Below are positions 54,706-62,532 of a DNA stretch of 64,000 nucleotides, one piece after another. The stretch is from CAKZNE01 sp002695025 (GTDB taxonomy: Bacteria; Bacteroidota; Bacteroidia; Flavobacteriales; Schleiferiaceae): assembly GCA_913043285.1 (NCBI GenBank), contig CAJWML010000015.1, forward strand, positions 32,323 through 96,322, in the 5' to 3' direction. The position numbers and the translations under genes are program-made. The notes under the pieces were generated by a model. That model was not told where the DNA came from. It saw only the letters and a program-made list of their open reading frames with translations, and made no database searches. Each line of letters begins with the position of its first letter. Within the stretch, counting starts at the first letter, position 1.

Positions 54706-55048
54706 GGAGGTGTTTGAATATATGCTTAACAGCAGTATTGATAAAGGGTTTTTCAAGAAGGTGTTTTCGGAAAATCACCATGATGATAAAGAGGAGAATA
54801 TAACCCAGTGAAGTTACGCCAAACCCCAACAGGTAACTGCCAAATACCTTAGAGAGGTAGAGGCCGGCAAAAATGCCGATAAGAGAAGTGGAAATACAAC
54901 CGAAAACCAGAAGAAATACAAAGGTGAAAAGGCTGCCAATTATTTTGCTGCCTTCTTCAATAGCCTCGTATTTAGCATGTTCCACCTCAAGTTTTACATA
55001 TTGTTTGAGGTGTTCGGTTAGTTGTTTGATATGTTTGGAAAGGTCCAT
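54680..55048 (-). CDS. Phage-holin-like (Holin-X/DUF1469 type) membrane protein
   Basis: 122 aa. An amphipathic N-terminal helix (MDLSKHIKQLTEHLKQYVKLEVEHAKYEA) precedes two hydrophobic helices (about 42-65 and 73-97), the pattern of the Actinobacterial Holin-X family, found in many non-phage genomes next to YtxH and Dps-like stress genes. No phage genes are nearby, so a lysis role is unlikely. ATG at 55048 is chosen because the frame upstream runs toward a terminator hairpin at 55060-55083. Confidence 0.8.
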   Translation of the reverse strand: MDLSKHIKQLTEHLKQYVKLEVEHAKYEAIEEGSKIIGSLFTFVFLLVFGCISTSLIGIFAGLYLSKVFGSYLLGFGVTSLGYILLFIIMVIFRKHLLEKPFINTAVKHIFKHLREKEEHKE

Positions 55049-55059
55049 GGTATAAAACA

Positions 55060-55083
55060 AATGCCGGCTGAAAGGCCGGCATT
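55060..55083 (-). terminator. Terminator after the YtxH gene
   Basis: Perfect stem ATGCCGGC / GCCGGCAT with 6-nt loop; on the minus strand it is followed by TTGTTTTATA. It divides the stress group into an upstream (Dps to YtxH) and a downstream (holin-like to DUF748) unit, or allows partial read-through. Confidence 0.75.
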
Positions 55084-55102
55084 AAAAACTTTTCATAAGC
55101 CC

Positions 55103-55339
55103 TTAGGCTTTTACACTACCATTTTTGATCACTCTTTCGGCAGATTCTTTCACTTCCTTAAGAGAGGCAATGGTTTTGTTGGCGGCATCATTGATAGCGT
55201 CTTTAGCTTCATTAGCCTTATCACCCAAAAGATTACGGGTATCCTTTCCACTTGCAGGGGCCAGGAGTATTCCGGCAGCGAAACCTACCGCTGCGCCAAC
55301 AAGGGTTCCCAAAATTACATTTCCTGATTGCTTACTCAT
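55103..55339 (-). CDS. YtxH-domain protein
   Basis: 78 aa. A glycine-rich hydrophobic N-terminal helix (VILGTLVGAAVGFAAGILLAPASGKDTR) is followed by a charged amphipathic helix (KANEAKDAINDAANKTIASLKEVKESAERV), exactly the YtxH build. Linked to general stress in Bacillus; role unknown. Confidence 0.88.
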   Translation of the reverse strand: MSKQSGNVILGTLVGAAVGFAAGILLAPASGKDTRNLLGDKANEAKDAINDAANKTIASLKEVKESAERVIKNGSVKA

Positions 55340-55374
55340 TTTGATATTGTATTTAAGATTAACGAAAAATTTAG

Positions 55375-55716
55375 TTAGTATTTTTTATTCAAACTACTCT
55401 TTGAATCTACATTCTGCAAAAAACGGTCAACGGTTTCGTCAGCATTTTCTCCAAAGGGTGTTTTCAAAATCCCTTTATTTCCATCTTCAGCTTCTAATCC
55501 TATAACCATCAGAGACTGTGAATTGTTCTCACGATCTACGATGCGATGCAACTCTATGATAGAAATTTTATCAGAGCTGTATTCACGGTTATCGGCATCA
55601 TGGATGGTGTGTTCATCCTTAACCGAAAATTTTTCCTTAAAGCCTTTCTTTTCGAGGTCTCTTTCAACCTGGCTTACGGAAGAATAAGGGTCTTTTCTGG
55701 GGCTATTTAATTCCAT
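55375..55716 (-). CDS. Small conserved-looking soluble protein, unknown function
   Basis: 113 aa, no signal peptide or membrane helix. Contains SQVERDLEKKGFKEKFSVKDEHTI and SIIELHRIVDRENNSQSLMVIGLEAEDGNKGILKTPFG. Short proteins of this shape recur in Bacteroidetes stress clusters, sometimes mislabelled as phosphoribosylpyrophosphate synthetase; I see no support for that activity. It lies 6 bp after the lipoprotein gene and is cotranscribed. Confidence 0.65.
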   Translation of the reverse strand: MELNSPRKDPYSSVSQVERDLEKKGFKEKFSVKDEHTIHDADNREYSSDKISIIELHRIVDRENNSQSLMVIGLEAEDGNKGILKTPFGENADETVDRFLQNVDSKSSLNKKY

Positions 55717-55722
55717 AACTGA

Positions 55723-56196
55723 TTATTCAACATAAACTTCAAACCACTCTTTGATCTCTTCATCAATCTGCTTCATTTCATCTTCTAGCTGCTCCAGTCC
55801 ACTTTTTGCAGATATTTTCATCTTTTCATAGGATGCACCGGATTTCTCTTTCAGAGAGTCCAGCCGCATTTCCAGGTCCCCACGCAAACGCTCAAGATCG
55901 GTTTGCAATTCTCTTGATTTTTCAAGCGCCTGCCCGTTAAGTTCCTCCGCCTCGTTTACGGTTTTATCGTGCAGTTTGTTCAGCCTGTCCTTAACGTAAG
56001 ATAAGTTTTCATTAAGGCGATTTTTCAGTTCAATACGGCTGGTTTCGGAGAAAGCTTCGGAAGAAGAATTCACATCTCCAGCGGTACTTTGTGTGTATTC
56101 CTGCTGAGAATTAGTATTCCCGAACTCATTCGTACACGCCAAGCCAAGGCTTGTAATGATTAAGATGTTAAAAAAGGTTTTGATTTTAAAAAACAT
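55723..56196 (-). CDS. Coiled-coil lipoprotein
   Basis: 157 aa. Lipobox SLGLAC with C21. From about residue 50 the chain is one long heptad-rich coiled coil (NRLNENLSYVKDRLNKLHDKT...LEQLEDEMKQIDEEIKEWF). It could span part of the periplasm, in the manner of Lpp or stress lipoproteins. Lies 11 bp downstream of dps. Confidence 0.75.
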   Translation of the reverse strand: MFFKIKTFFNILIITSLGLACTNEFGNTNSQQEYTQSTAGDVNSSSEAFSETSRIELKNRLNENLSYVKDRLNKLHDKTVNEAEELNGQALEKSRELQTDLERLRGDLEMRLDSLKEKSGASYEKMKISAKSGLEQLEDEMKQIDEEIKEWFEVYVE

Positions 56197-56207
56197 GGTA
56201 ATTAATT

Positions 56208-56729
56208 TTACCTCTCAATGAAACTGCGCAGCATCCAGGCGGCTTTTTCATGAATGGTTAATCGTGACACCATCATGTCAACGGTCACTTCATCACTGAT
56301 TTCATCCGCTGTTTTGAGCGTTTCACGGAGTTTTAAAATTAGACTTTCGTGAGTTTCAAGTAAATCTGCTGACATTTCCAGGTCAGACAATCCACTTTTG
56401 GCTTCCTTTACATTACTGATCTTTTGAAAGATGCTGAAAGTTCCGGGAGCCTCAAATCCTAAAGCCCTGATTCTTTCGGCAATGTCATCGATAGCCTCAA
56501 ACAGCTCGGTGTACTGCTGTTCAGTCAGGTCATGCAATGATTTAAAAAGAGTTCCTTTAACATTCCAGTGATAGTAATGTGTTTTAAGCATCAGCAGATA
56601 GCTGTCTGCTAAGACTTCGGAGAGTTTATCCGCAACACTTTTACGATCATTCTCTTCGAGCCCGGTGTGGAGCTCAATTTTCCGGTGAGAATTTGGAAAT
56701 TTCACTTCTTTTAATTCTACTTTTTCCAT
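56208..56729 (-). CDS. dps: Dps-family ferritin-like DNA-protection protein
   Basis: 173 aa. LADSYLLMLKTHYYHWNVKG and FKSLHDLTEQQYTELFEAIDDIAERIRALG hold the ferroxidase His, Asp and Glu residues at the dimer interface that define Dps. Twelve-mers bind DNA and oxidise iron with peroxide, protecting DNA in starvation and oxidative stress. First gene of the minus-strand stress group. No exact promoter seen; minus-strand TAAACTTG near 56738 differs by one base from TAnnTTTG. Confidence 0.93.
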   Translation of the reverse strand: MEKVELKEVKFPNSHRKIELHTGLEENDRKSVADKLSEVLADSYLLMLKTHYYHWNVKGTLFKSLHDLTEQQYTELFEAIDDIAERIRALGFEAPGTFSIFQKISNVKEAKSGLSDLEMSADLLETHESLILKLRETLKTADEISDEVTVDMMVSRLTIHEKAAWMLRSFIER

Positions 56730-56933
56730 TTGAGCAAGTTTAAATTCAATTCAGGTGTTAGTGTTAGCGATATTATTTGGTAAGTAATGCTTCCCTTTAT
56801 AGCAGAACCGTGCCGGAAAAAAGGGTTGAATTTATAAGAATCTGAAAATTAGACAGTTGATTTAAAAAGTGGAATGCTGTTTAAACTATATGCCCTTCAT
56901 TTTATTTCTTTTTGAAAGGAAGCTTTTTTCAAA

Positions 56934-57209
56934 ATGGAAAAGACCGCTTATATACTACATATCCGTGGAAAGGTCCAGGGTGTTTTTTATCGCAAAAGTA
57001 CCCGGGAAACCGCTGAACGCTTGGGTTTGACCGGCTGGGTGCGCAATGAACCTGATGGTGCCGTAACCGCTGAAGCCGAAGGCCCGGAAGAGCAGCTTCA
57101 GGAATTTATAGCCTGGTGTAAGCAGGGCCCTCCCGCAGCGCGCGTGCAGGATGTAGAGGTAAAAGACTCTGTGGTTAAGGGGTATTCCTCTTTTGAGGTT
57201 ATCCGGTAG
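56934..57209 (+). CDS. acyP: Acylphosphatase
   Basis: 91 aa, full length. The signature VQGVFYRKSTRETAERLGLTGWVRN contains the catalytic Arg (FYR) and Asn (WVRN). It hydrolyses carboxyl-phosphate bonds in acylphosphates such as acetyl phosphate or 1,3-bisphosphoglycerate. Followed 25 bp later by rbfA. Confidence 0.95.
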   Translation: MEKTAYILHIRGKVQGVFYRKSTRETAERLGLTGWVRNEPDGAVTAEAEGPEEQLQEFIAWCKQGPPAARVQDVEVKDSVVKGYSSFEVIR

Positions 57210-57221
57210 TGTCCGCTTTTG

Positions 57222-57229
57222 TAGATTTG
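57222..57229 (+). promoter_or_regulatory. -7 element of rbfA, 5 nt from the start codon
   Basis: TAGATTTG, exact match; CAGTA and ATG follow. Predicts a leaderless rbfA-lolC-like mRNA. Confidence 0.6.
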
Positions 57230-57234
57230 CAGTA

Positions 57235-57594
57235 ATGGATTCAAATCGATTAAAAAAGGTAAACCGGCTTTTGCAGCAGGACCTTGCCGAGGTGCTTCGC
57301 GGTATTGCTCAGCAACATTTTAAAGGTGTATTGATCACGGTATCTATTGTTAAGGTTACCCCGGATCTTGGCCTGGCACGTATTGCCCTGAGCGTTTTTC
57401 CCGCTACCTCCCAGGATGAGATTATGAAGTGGATACGTGAGCAAAAAGGCTATATCAAAGATCAGTTGGTACACCGCCTTAAAGGACAATTGCGGGTAAT
57501 GCCCGATCTTGAATTTTTTCTGGATGACAGCCTAGACTACAGGGACAATATAGATCGTCTCCTAAGGGGCGAGGGTGAAAGTCCGATCAATTGA
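57235..57594 (+). CDS. rbfA: Ribosome-binding factor A
   Basis: 119 aa KH-like protein: RLKKVNRLLQQDLAEVLRGI at the start, then VKVTPDLGLARIALSVFP and LRVMPDLEFFLDDSLDYRDNIDRLL at the end, the RbfA signatures. It binds the 30S subunit in late 16S rRNA maturation. ATG at 57235 gives the family start; an open frame back to 57193 would include the -7 box. Its stop overlaps the following permease by 4 bp. Confidence 0.95.
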   Translation: MDSNRLKKVNRLLQQDLAEVLRGIAQQHFKGVLITVSIVKVTPDLGLARIALSVFPATSQDEIMKWIREQKGYIKDQLVHRLKGQLRVMPDLEFFLDDSLDYRDNIDRLLRGEGESPIN

Positions 57595-58814
57595 ACCTGA
57601 CCACGCATATAGCCCGCAGGTACTTTTTTTCACGTAAATCAAGGAATGCGGTCAATATCATTTCGGCCGTATCCATGTTGGGCATTATGGTGGGTACTGC
57701 AGCTCTTATCATTGTGTTGAGTGCCTTCAACGGACTGGAGTCCCTGGTAAAGGGGTTCTATGAAACCTTTGATCCCGATCTCAAAGCGTCCCTGGTGGAA
57801 GGAAAATACTTTGATGCTTCGTCAGCTATTACCAATAGTGTAAAGTCAGTGGATGGCGTTGAAGATGTAAGTGTGGTATTGGAAGACCGTGTTTTACTCA
57901 CCTTCATGGATAAGGAATATATCGCCACACTGAAGGGTGTGGATGATCATTATACTGAGGTGAGTGAGGTAAAGGATGCTGTGGTGGCCGGAGCATACAA
58001 CCTTAAGGAAGAACAGGAGGTGCCTACCACTTTACTGGGTGCCGGAGTGGCTTATTTTCTGGGCTACAGTCGCGTGGATTTTGAGTCGCCTATCTCGGCT
58101 TTCGTGCCTCGCGAAAAAACGGGGCTGGATTTTAGCACGGCCTTTGCCACAGACCTCTTATATCCGGCCGGAGTATTCTCAATTCAACCCGATTTTGACG
58201 AGAAATATGCCATTACTTCCATAACATTTGCCCGTGACCTGATAGGCCGGGCAGAGGCTGCTACTTCTTTGGAATTCAAACTAAAGGAAGGTGCTAACGC
58301 GTTCCGGGTAAAGTCCGCAATATCCGAGAAACTGGGCTCACGTTTTAAAGTACAGGACCGTGATGAGCAACAGGAGGTCTTTTTTAAAGTGATGAAAAGT
58401 GAGAACCTTTTCACCTTTATAGTATTTGCACTTATCCTGGCCATTTCCACCTTTACCATTATGGGTAGCCTTACCATGCTGATGCTGGACAAAAAGGACA
58501 ATCTTTTTACCCTTTGGGCTATGGGCGCTTCATTGGAAACACTGCGGCATATCTTTTTCAAGGAAGGGCTGATGATAAGCTTGGTGGGGGCTTTTACGGG
58601 ACTTTTCCTGGGCACACTCATTATTGTGTTGCAGGAACATTTTGGCATTCTTTCCCTGGGCCCCGGTTACGTTATTGACTCCTATCCGGTACGGCTTAAG
58701 TGGACGGATATCGTACTGGTCTCAGTAACCGTTTTCAGCCTGAGTAGCATTGCCTCCTGGCTTACCTCCCGCAGGCTGAGCTATGAGTTGTTCGGTGCTG
58801 TGCAAACGGTTTAG
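57591..58814 (+). CDS. FtsX-family ABC transporter permease (LolC/LolE-like)
   Basis: 407 aa. One N-terminal membrane helix (about 27-49, ISAVSMLGIMVGTAALIIVLSAFNG), a periplasmic domain to about 270, then three helices near the C-terminus, the FtsX layout. The N-terminal RRYFFSRKSRNAVNIIS is typical of LolC/E, which extract lipoproteins for sorting to the outer membrane. Start TTG at 57591 overlaps the rbfA stop (TTGA). A matching ATPase is not in the window. Confidence 0.9.
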   Translation: MNLTTHIARRYFFSRKSRNAVNIISAVSMLGIMVGTAALIIVLSAFNGLESLVKGFYETFDPDLKASLVEGKYFDASSAITNSVKSVDGVEDVSVVLEDRVLLTFMDKEYIATLKGVDDHYTEVSEVKDAVVAGAYNLKEEQEVPTTLLGAGVAYFLGYSRVDFESPISAFVPREKTGLDFSTAFATDLLYPAGVFSIQPDFDEKYAITSITFARDLIGRAEAATSLEFKLKEGANAFRVKSAISEKLGSRFKVQDRDEQQEVFFKVMKSENLFTFIVFALILAISTFTIMGSLTMLMLDKKDNLFTLWAMGASLETLRHIFFKEGLMISLVGAFTGLFLGTLIIVLQEHFGILSLGPGYVIDSYPVRLKWTDIVLVSVTVFSLSSIASWLTSRRLSYELFGAVQTV

Positions 58815-59809
58815 GCTACCGGGCTGAATACTCCCTGGAAGCGGCTTTCGATCTCGTCCAGCAAGGCAAAAATAGCCTCGGGTTCTTCGGTAGTGACCAG
58901 TTGTGTGCGGTATTCTTTAAAGTGGGGAATGCCTTTGAAGTAATTGGTGTAATGTCTGCGGGTTTCAAATACCCCCAGTTTTTCACCTTTCCACTCCAAT
59001 GCCATTTTCAAATGTTTCCTACACGCATCCACCCTTTGTGACATGGTGGGAGGATCCAGTTTTTCACCGGTTTCCAGAAAATGTTTGATCTCGTTGAATA
59101 CCCATGGGTAACCGATGCTGGCCCGGCCTATCATGATCCCATCTATACCGTAGCGGTTTTTCATTTCCAGGGCTTTTTCCGGAGAGTCTACATCACCGTT
59201 GCCAAATACCGGGATCTTCATACGGGGGTTGTTCTTTACTGCGGCAATCAACGTCCAGTCCGCTTCACCTTTATACATCTGCTTGCGGGTACGTCCGTGA
59301 ATGGAAATCGCCTTTATGCCTACATCCTGTAAGCGCTCTGCCACTTCTACAATGTATTTGGTGTTCTCATCCCACCCCAGCCGCGTTTTTACGGTAACTG
59401 GCTTATTAACGGCTTTTACGATCTCGCTGGTCATAGAAACCATTTTGGGTATATCCTGCAGGATACCTGCTCCGGCTCCTTTACAGGCCACATTCTTTAC
59501 CGGGCAGCCGTAATTGATGTCAATAATATCAGGATTAGCTTCTTCGGTAATGGCTGCTGCTTCACGCATAGAGGCTATTTCATTACCGAATATCTGGATG
59601 CCAATGGGACGCTCGTATTCAAAAATGTCCAGTTTCTGAACACTCTTCGCGGCATCGCGTATCAAGCCTTCAGAAGATATGAACTCGGTATACATTACAT
59701 CCGCACCATGTTCTTTGCAGAGCGCCCTGAAAGGTGGATCGCTTACATCTTCCATGGGGGCCAGTAACAGGGGAAATTCTCCTACTTCTATATCATCGAT
59801 CTTAACCAA
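58811..59809 (-). CDS. dusB: tRNA-dihydrouridine synthase
   Basis: 332 aa TIM-barrel flavoenzyme: LLLAPMEDVSDPPFRALC at the N-terminus, IDINYGCPVKNVACKGAGAGIL with the catalytic Cys of the GCP motif, HGRTRKQMYKG and GNGDVDSPEKA binding FMN, and GRASIGYPWVF. Reduces uridines in tRNA. The DusB subgroup is the usual one in Bacteroidetes. Start is TTG at 59809, giving MVKIDDIEVGEFP; no ATG exists upstream before the stop at 59843. Ends overlap the permease by 4 bp. Confidence 0.92.
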   Translation of the reverse strand: MVKIDDIEVGEFPLLLAPMEDVSDPPFRALCKEHGADVMYTEFISSEGLIRDAAKSVQKLDIFEYERPIGIQIFGNEIASMREAAAITEEANPDIIDINYGCPVKNVACKGAGAGILQDIPKMVSMTSEIVKAVNKPVTVKTRLGWDENTKYIVEVAERLQDVGIKAISIHGRTRKQMYKGEADWTLIAAVKNNPRMKIPVFGNGDVDSPEKALEMKNRYGIDGIMIGRASIGYPWVFNEIKHFLETGEKLDPPTMSQRVDACRKHLKMALEWKGEKLGVFETRRHYTNYFKGIPHFKEYRTQLVTTEEPEAIFALLDEIESRFQGVFSPVA

Positions 59810-59820
59810 ACTATTCCTCT

Positions 59821-59828
59821 TATTTTTG
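59821..59828 (+). promoter_or_regulatory. -7 element toward the CPBP protease gene
   Basis: TATTTTTG, exact TAnnTTTG, 33 nt before the ATG at 59862. It stands 6 bp from the minus-strand element at 59835, so the two divergent promoters overlap and probably compete. Confidence 0.55.
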
Positions 59829-59834
59829 ACGCTG

Positions 59835-59842
59835 CAAAAATA
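59835..59842 (-). promoter_or_regulatory. -7 element toward dusB
   Basis: On the minus strand TATTTTTG, exact TAnnTTTG, 25 nt before the TTG start of dusB. Confidence 0.55.
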
Positions 59843-59861
59843 CTAAATCTCATTCGGCTCT

Positions 59862-60812
59862 ATGCGAGGTAGTTTAATAGGTCAAAGTCCGTGGTATCAG
59901 TTGTTCATGATCTTTGTGCTGGCAGTGGCCGGTACTTTTGTTTTTCTGGCCATCGGTGTGGTACTGATGCCCGCTTTCTTTCCCTATGCTGTAGAGGACA
60001 TGATGGCGTTACTCCAGGAGCCCGGCAACCCGGGTGGGGTAGAGGTTATGAAATTCCTGCAGGGTTTCAACACCCTGGGAACTTTCCTGGTACCTGGTCT
60101 TCTGGGTGCCTATCTTTTGTCGCGTTATCCTTCGGATTACCTGCAGATCAATGATTTCCCCCGTAAAGGGATGGTTGTGGTAGTCATGATACTGGTATTA
60201 ACGTTAAGCGGAACCATCATCTCAGATTCCTTGTACCGCTTTAGTTCGGAGCTCACCTTTCCTGATTTTTTAGGCTGGCTGGAAGAGTATACCCGCAGCA
60301 GTGAGGCACAAATATCAGAACAGATCAAGGGCTTCCTGCAAATGCATAGCTTCATGGATTTCCTGAAAGTATTTGTCATTATGGCCCTGCTTCCGGCTGT
60401 ATGTGAAGAAACCCTGTTCCGGGGTGTGGTACAGCCTTTATTCATCAAGGGCTTTCGCAATGTGCCTATTGGCATCCTGGTAACCTCCCTCACCTTTGCT
60501 GCCTTACACATGCAGTTCAACAGCTTTCTTTCCATTATGGCTTTATCCGTAGTGTTGGGTTACCTGAAGCTATGGAGTAAAAGCCTGTGGGTTCCGGTGT
60601 TAATGCACCTGATCAATAACGGGGCTATTGTTATAGCCGTATACTTTTTTGATGTTCCGGTAGATGAGTTCAACGATACCAGTTCCGAATGGCAGAGCAT
60701 TTACTTTTGGCCGGGAATACTGATATTCATAGGAACTCTCGTTGGCCTGCGTTATCTCATGAAAAAATACCCACCAGCCGCTTATGATGATCATGCCGTG
60801 GAGCAAGACTAA
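59862..60812 (+). CDS. CPBP-family intramembrane metalloprotease
   Basis: 316 aa with about eight hydrophobic helices. CEETLFRGVVQPLF is the EExxxR motif, FAALHMQFNSFLS and HLINNGAIVI the two histidine motifs of the Abi/CAAX protease family. Probably cleaves membrane-embedded substrates; function in this organism unknown. Its stop overlaps the convergent ExbD gene (CTAA, 4 bp). Confidence 0.92.
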   Translation: MRGSLIGQSPWYQLFMIFVLAVAGTFVFLAIGVVLMPAFFPYAVEDMMALLQEPGNPGGVEVMKFLQGFNTLGTFLVPGLLGAYLLSRYPSDYLQINDFPRKGMVVVVMILVLTLSGTIISDSLYRFSSELTFPDFLGWLEEYTRSSEAQISEQIKGFLQMHSFMDFLKVFVIMALLPAVCEETLFRGVVQPLFIKGFRNVPIGILVTSLTFAALHMQFNSFLSIMALSVVLGYLKLWSKSLWVPVLMHLINNGAIVIAVYFFDVPVDEFNDTSSEWQSIYFWPGILIFIGTLVGLRYLMKKYPPAAYDDHAVEQD

Positions 60813-61369
60813 AGATCCACGGGCTCAGCTTCAGAGATCTTCATCGGAAAAAGTTCCTGCACCTGTCCCTGTTGAGCGGAATTTAATTCGTTAAAGCCCT
60901 GGCCGAATAGCTTTCTGGCTTCCCGGTTACGCAGCTCGTTGTAAGCAGCCGTCAATTCATTTTGTACCGCCACGTATAGGCGGTAAGGGGTTTCACGGTC
61001 GTTCTGGATGGAAACAACGGCTTTTTGCGGGTTTACGGAGAGGTTATCCAGTCCGATACCTTCACAATAAGAACAGCTGCCGTCTCCGTTGTTGTCCAGA
61101 AAATCAACGGTAGCCTGGCGCAATTCATGTAGTTTGATTTCCTGGTCCTGTACCATAAGCTGTCCCCGGGCATTGATGAGTACGTTGAGGAGGTTGCGTT
61201 TATGGATGATACCTTCAGAGGGCTTTTCAGAGATGGGAGGAAGCTTGCGTTGTATGCCTCCGTCCACATCCATGGTTGTGGTTACCAAAAAGAAGATAAG
61301 CAGCAGGAAGGCAATATCTGCCATTGAGCCGGCATTGATCTCGGGAACTATTCTTTTTCTCCAGGCCAT
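60809..61369 (-). CDS. ExbD/TolR-family protein with EF-hand-like/CxxC insert (copy 1)
   Basis: 186 aa. One N-terminal membrane helix with the functional Asp (MADIAFLLLIFFLVTT, D18). The periplasmic part carries an insert LDNNGDGSCSYCEG (91-104) with the DxNxDG form of a calcium loop and C99/C102, then KAVVSIQNDRETPYRLYVAVQNEL of ExbD. It forms the stator of a proton-driven ExbB/TolQ motor. Separated from the other four genes of the group by a terminator at 61426-61451; it may be read from its own promoter, with a one-mismatch TATCTTTC on the minus strand at 61404-61411. Confidence 0.92.
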   Translation of the reverse strand: MAWRKRIVPEINAGSMADIAFLLLIFFLVTTTMDVDGGIQRKLPPISEKPSEGIIHKRNLLNVLINARGQLMVQDQEIKLHELRQATVDFLDNNGDGSCSYCEGIGLDNLSVNPQKAVVSIQNDRETPYRLYVAVQNELTAAYNELRNREARKLFGQGFNELNSAQQGQVQELFPMKISEAEPVDL

Positions 61370-61425
61370 AGGTAAAGGATTTATAATACAACGGCCCTGG
61401 GCAGAAAGATAGTATGAGGGGAAAC

Positions 61426-61451
61426 AAAAAAGGCCGCTTTTCAGCGGCCTT
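61426..61451 (-). terminator. Terminator of the TolQ-ExbD operon
   Basis: The stem AAGGCCGCT / AGCGGCCTT with TTTC loop; on the minus strand it ends in a T run. It lies 28 bp after the ExbD gene at 61479 and before the last ExbD gene. Confidence 0.82.
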
Positions 61452-61478
61452 CGGAGAATCTATAATTTAAGCACTTTC

Positions 61479-61955
61479 TTAGTCTCCATACACCTCTCCC
61501 TTACGGGTAGAGTAGTTGATCTTAAGGGTGTTTGCTTTACGCAATTCCTGTTTGATATCGGTGATCAGTCCCATTTTCACGTCTTCATCCGCTTTAATGG
61601 AAACGGTCATCAGTGGGCGTTCAGCTTCGTTGATAGCCTCACGCTCTGTGATCACATATTGCTGAATTTCATTCACCCGGGCAAAAGCATCATTGAGCTG
61701 AACACGGGGTTCAGATCCCACCTGTGGGATGTATTGCTTTTTAGGTTTACCCACGTAAATGTAGGTAACCAGTGATTTACGTTCCAGCTTTTTGATCTCC
61801 GTTGCGTTAGGCTTGATGTTTTCTACCAAGAGGGTAACTTCACGCATTACCGTGGTTACCATGAAGAAGAACAAAAGCATGAAAACGATATCCGGCAGTG
61901 ATGCTGTTGAAATGGCGGGAGTACCGCCTCCGGTTTTCTTTTTAAACTTTGACAT
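61479..61955 (-). CDS. ExbD/TolR-family protein (copy 2, without the insert)
   Basis: 158 aa. SLPDIVFMLLFFFMVTTVM is the membrane helix with D22. The periplasmic part has VSIKADEDVKMGLITDIKQELRKANTLKINYS, the ExbD fold end. It lacks the Cys insert of the other two copies. Start 3 bp after the next gene's stop, inside one operon with TolQ. Confidence 0.93.
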   Translation of the reverse strand: MSKFKKKTGGGTPAISTASLPDIVFMLLFFFMVTTVMREVTLLVENIKPNATEIKKLERKSLVTYIYVGKPKKQYIPQVGSEPRVQLNDAFARVNEIQQYVITEREAINEAERPLMTVSIKADEDVKMGLITDIKQELRKANTLKINYSTRKGEVYGD

Positions 61956-61958
61956 ATT

Positions 61959-62531
61959 CTAGCCTCCTAAGTTTACAGGTTCTGCTTCTGAGATCTTTTG
62001 TGGGTACATATCCTGGACCTCATTTTGCTGATCCTCGCTGAGGTTGTCATAGCTGATGCCGAATTTACGCTGAGCCTCGCGTTCACGAAGTTCATTGTAA
62101 GCGGCTGCCAGTTCGTTCTGAACAGCTATGTACAACTTATAGGACGTTCCCCGGTCGTTTACCAGGGATACAATGGCTTTCCCGGGATTATCTGAAGACT
62201 CAGGGTTACGGGCGCCCTGGCAATACTGGCAGGAGCCGTCACCATTGTTATCCAGGAATCGTACCGTTGCAGCGCGCAGGTCTTTGATATCCATGTATTC
62301 ATCCTCTACCAGAAGCCGGTCATTGGCGTTTACCAACACCGTAAAAATGTTCTTCTTCTTAATAGGGGGCGGGTCCTGGATCTGCTCCGGGTCCCATGGC
62401 GGCAATTTCCGGTTAATTCCTGAATCCACATCCATTGTAGTGGTAACCAGGAAGAAGATCAACAACAGGAAAGCGATATCTGCCATCGAACCTGCGTTGA
62501 TTTCCGGTATTGCCCTGCTGTTTCTTGCCAT
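61959..62531 (-). CDS. ExbD/TolR-family protein with EF-hand-like/CxxC insert (copy 3)
   Basis: 190 aa, close relative of the gene at 60809: PEINAGSMADIAFLLLIFF with D18 and LDNNGDGSCQYCQG (93-106, C101 and C104), then KAIVSLVNDRGTSYKLYIAVQNEL. Cotranscribed with the TolQ channel; its start is 1 bp from the stop of the small membrane gene at 62533. Confidence 0.93.
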   Translation of the reverse strand: MARNSRAIPEINAGSMADIAFLLLIFFLVTTTMDVDSGINRKLPPWDPEQIQDPPPIKKKNIFTVLVNANDRLLVEDEYMDIKDLRAATVRFLDNNGDGSCQYCQGARNPESSDNPGKAIVSLVNDRGTSYKLYIAVQNELAAAYNELREREAQRKFGISYDNLSEDQQNEVQDMYPQKISEAEPVNLGG

Positions 62532-62532
62532 A

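Noticed and set aside
54680..55048. Holin-like gene as sign of a prophage
   Set aside because: No phage structural, integrase or lysis genes are near, and the family is widespread in non-phage stress clusters.
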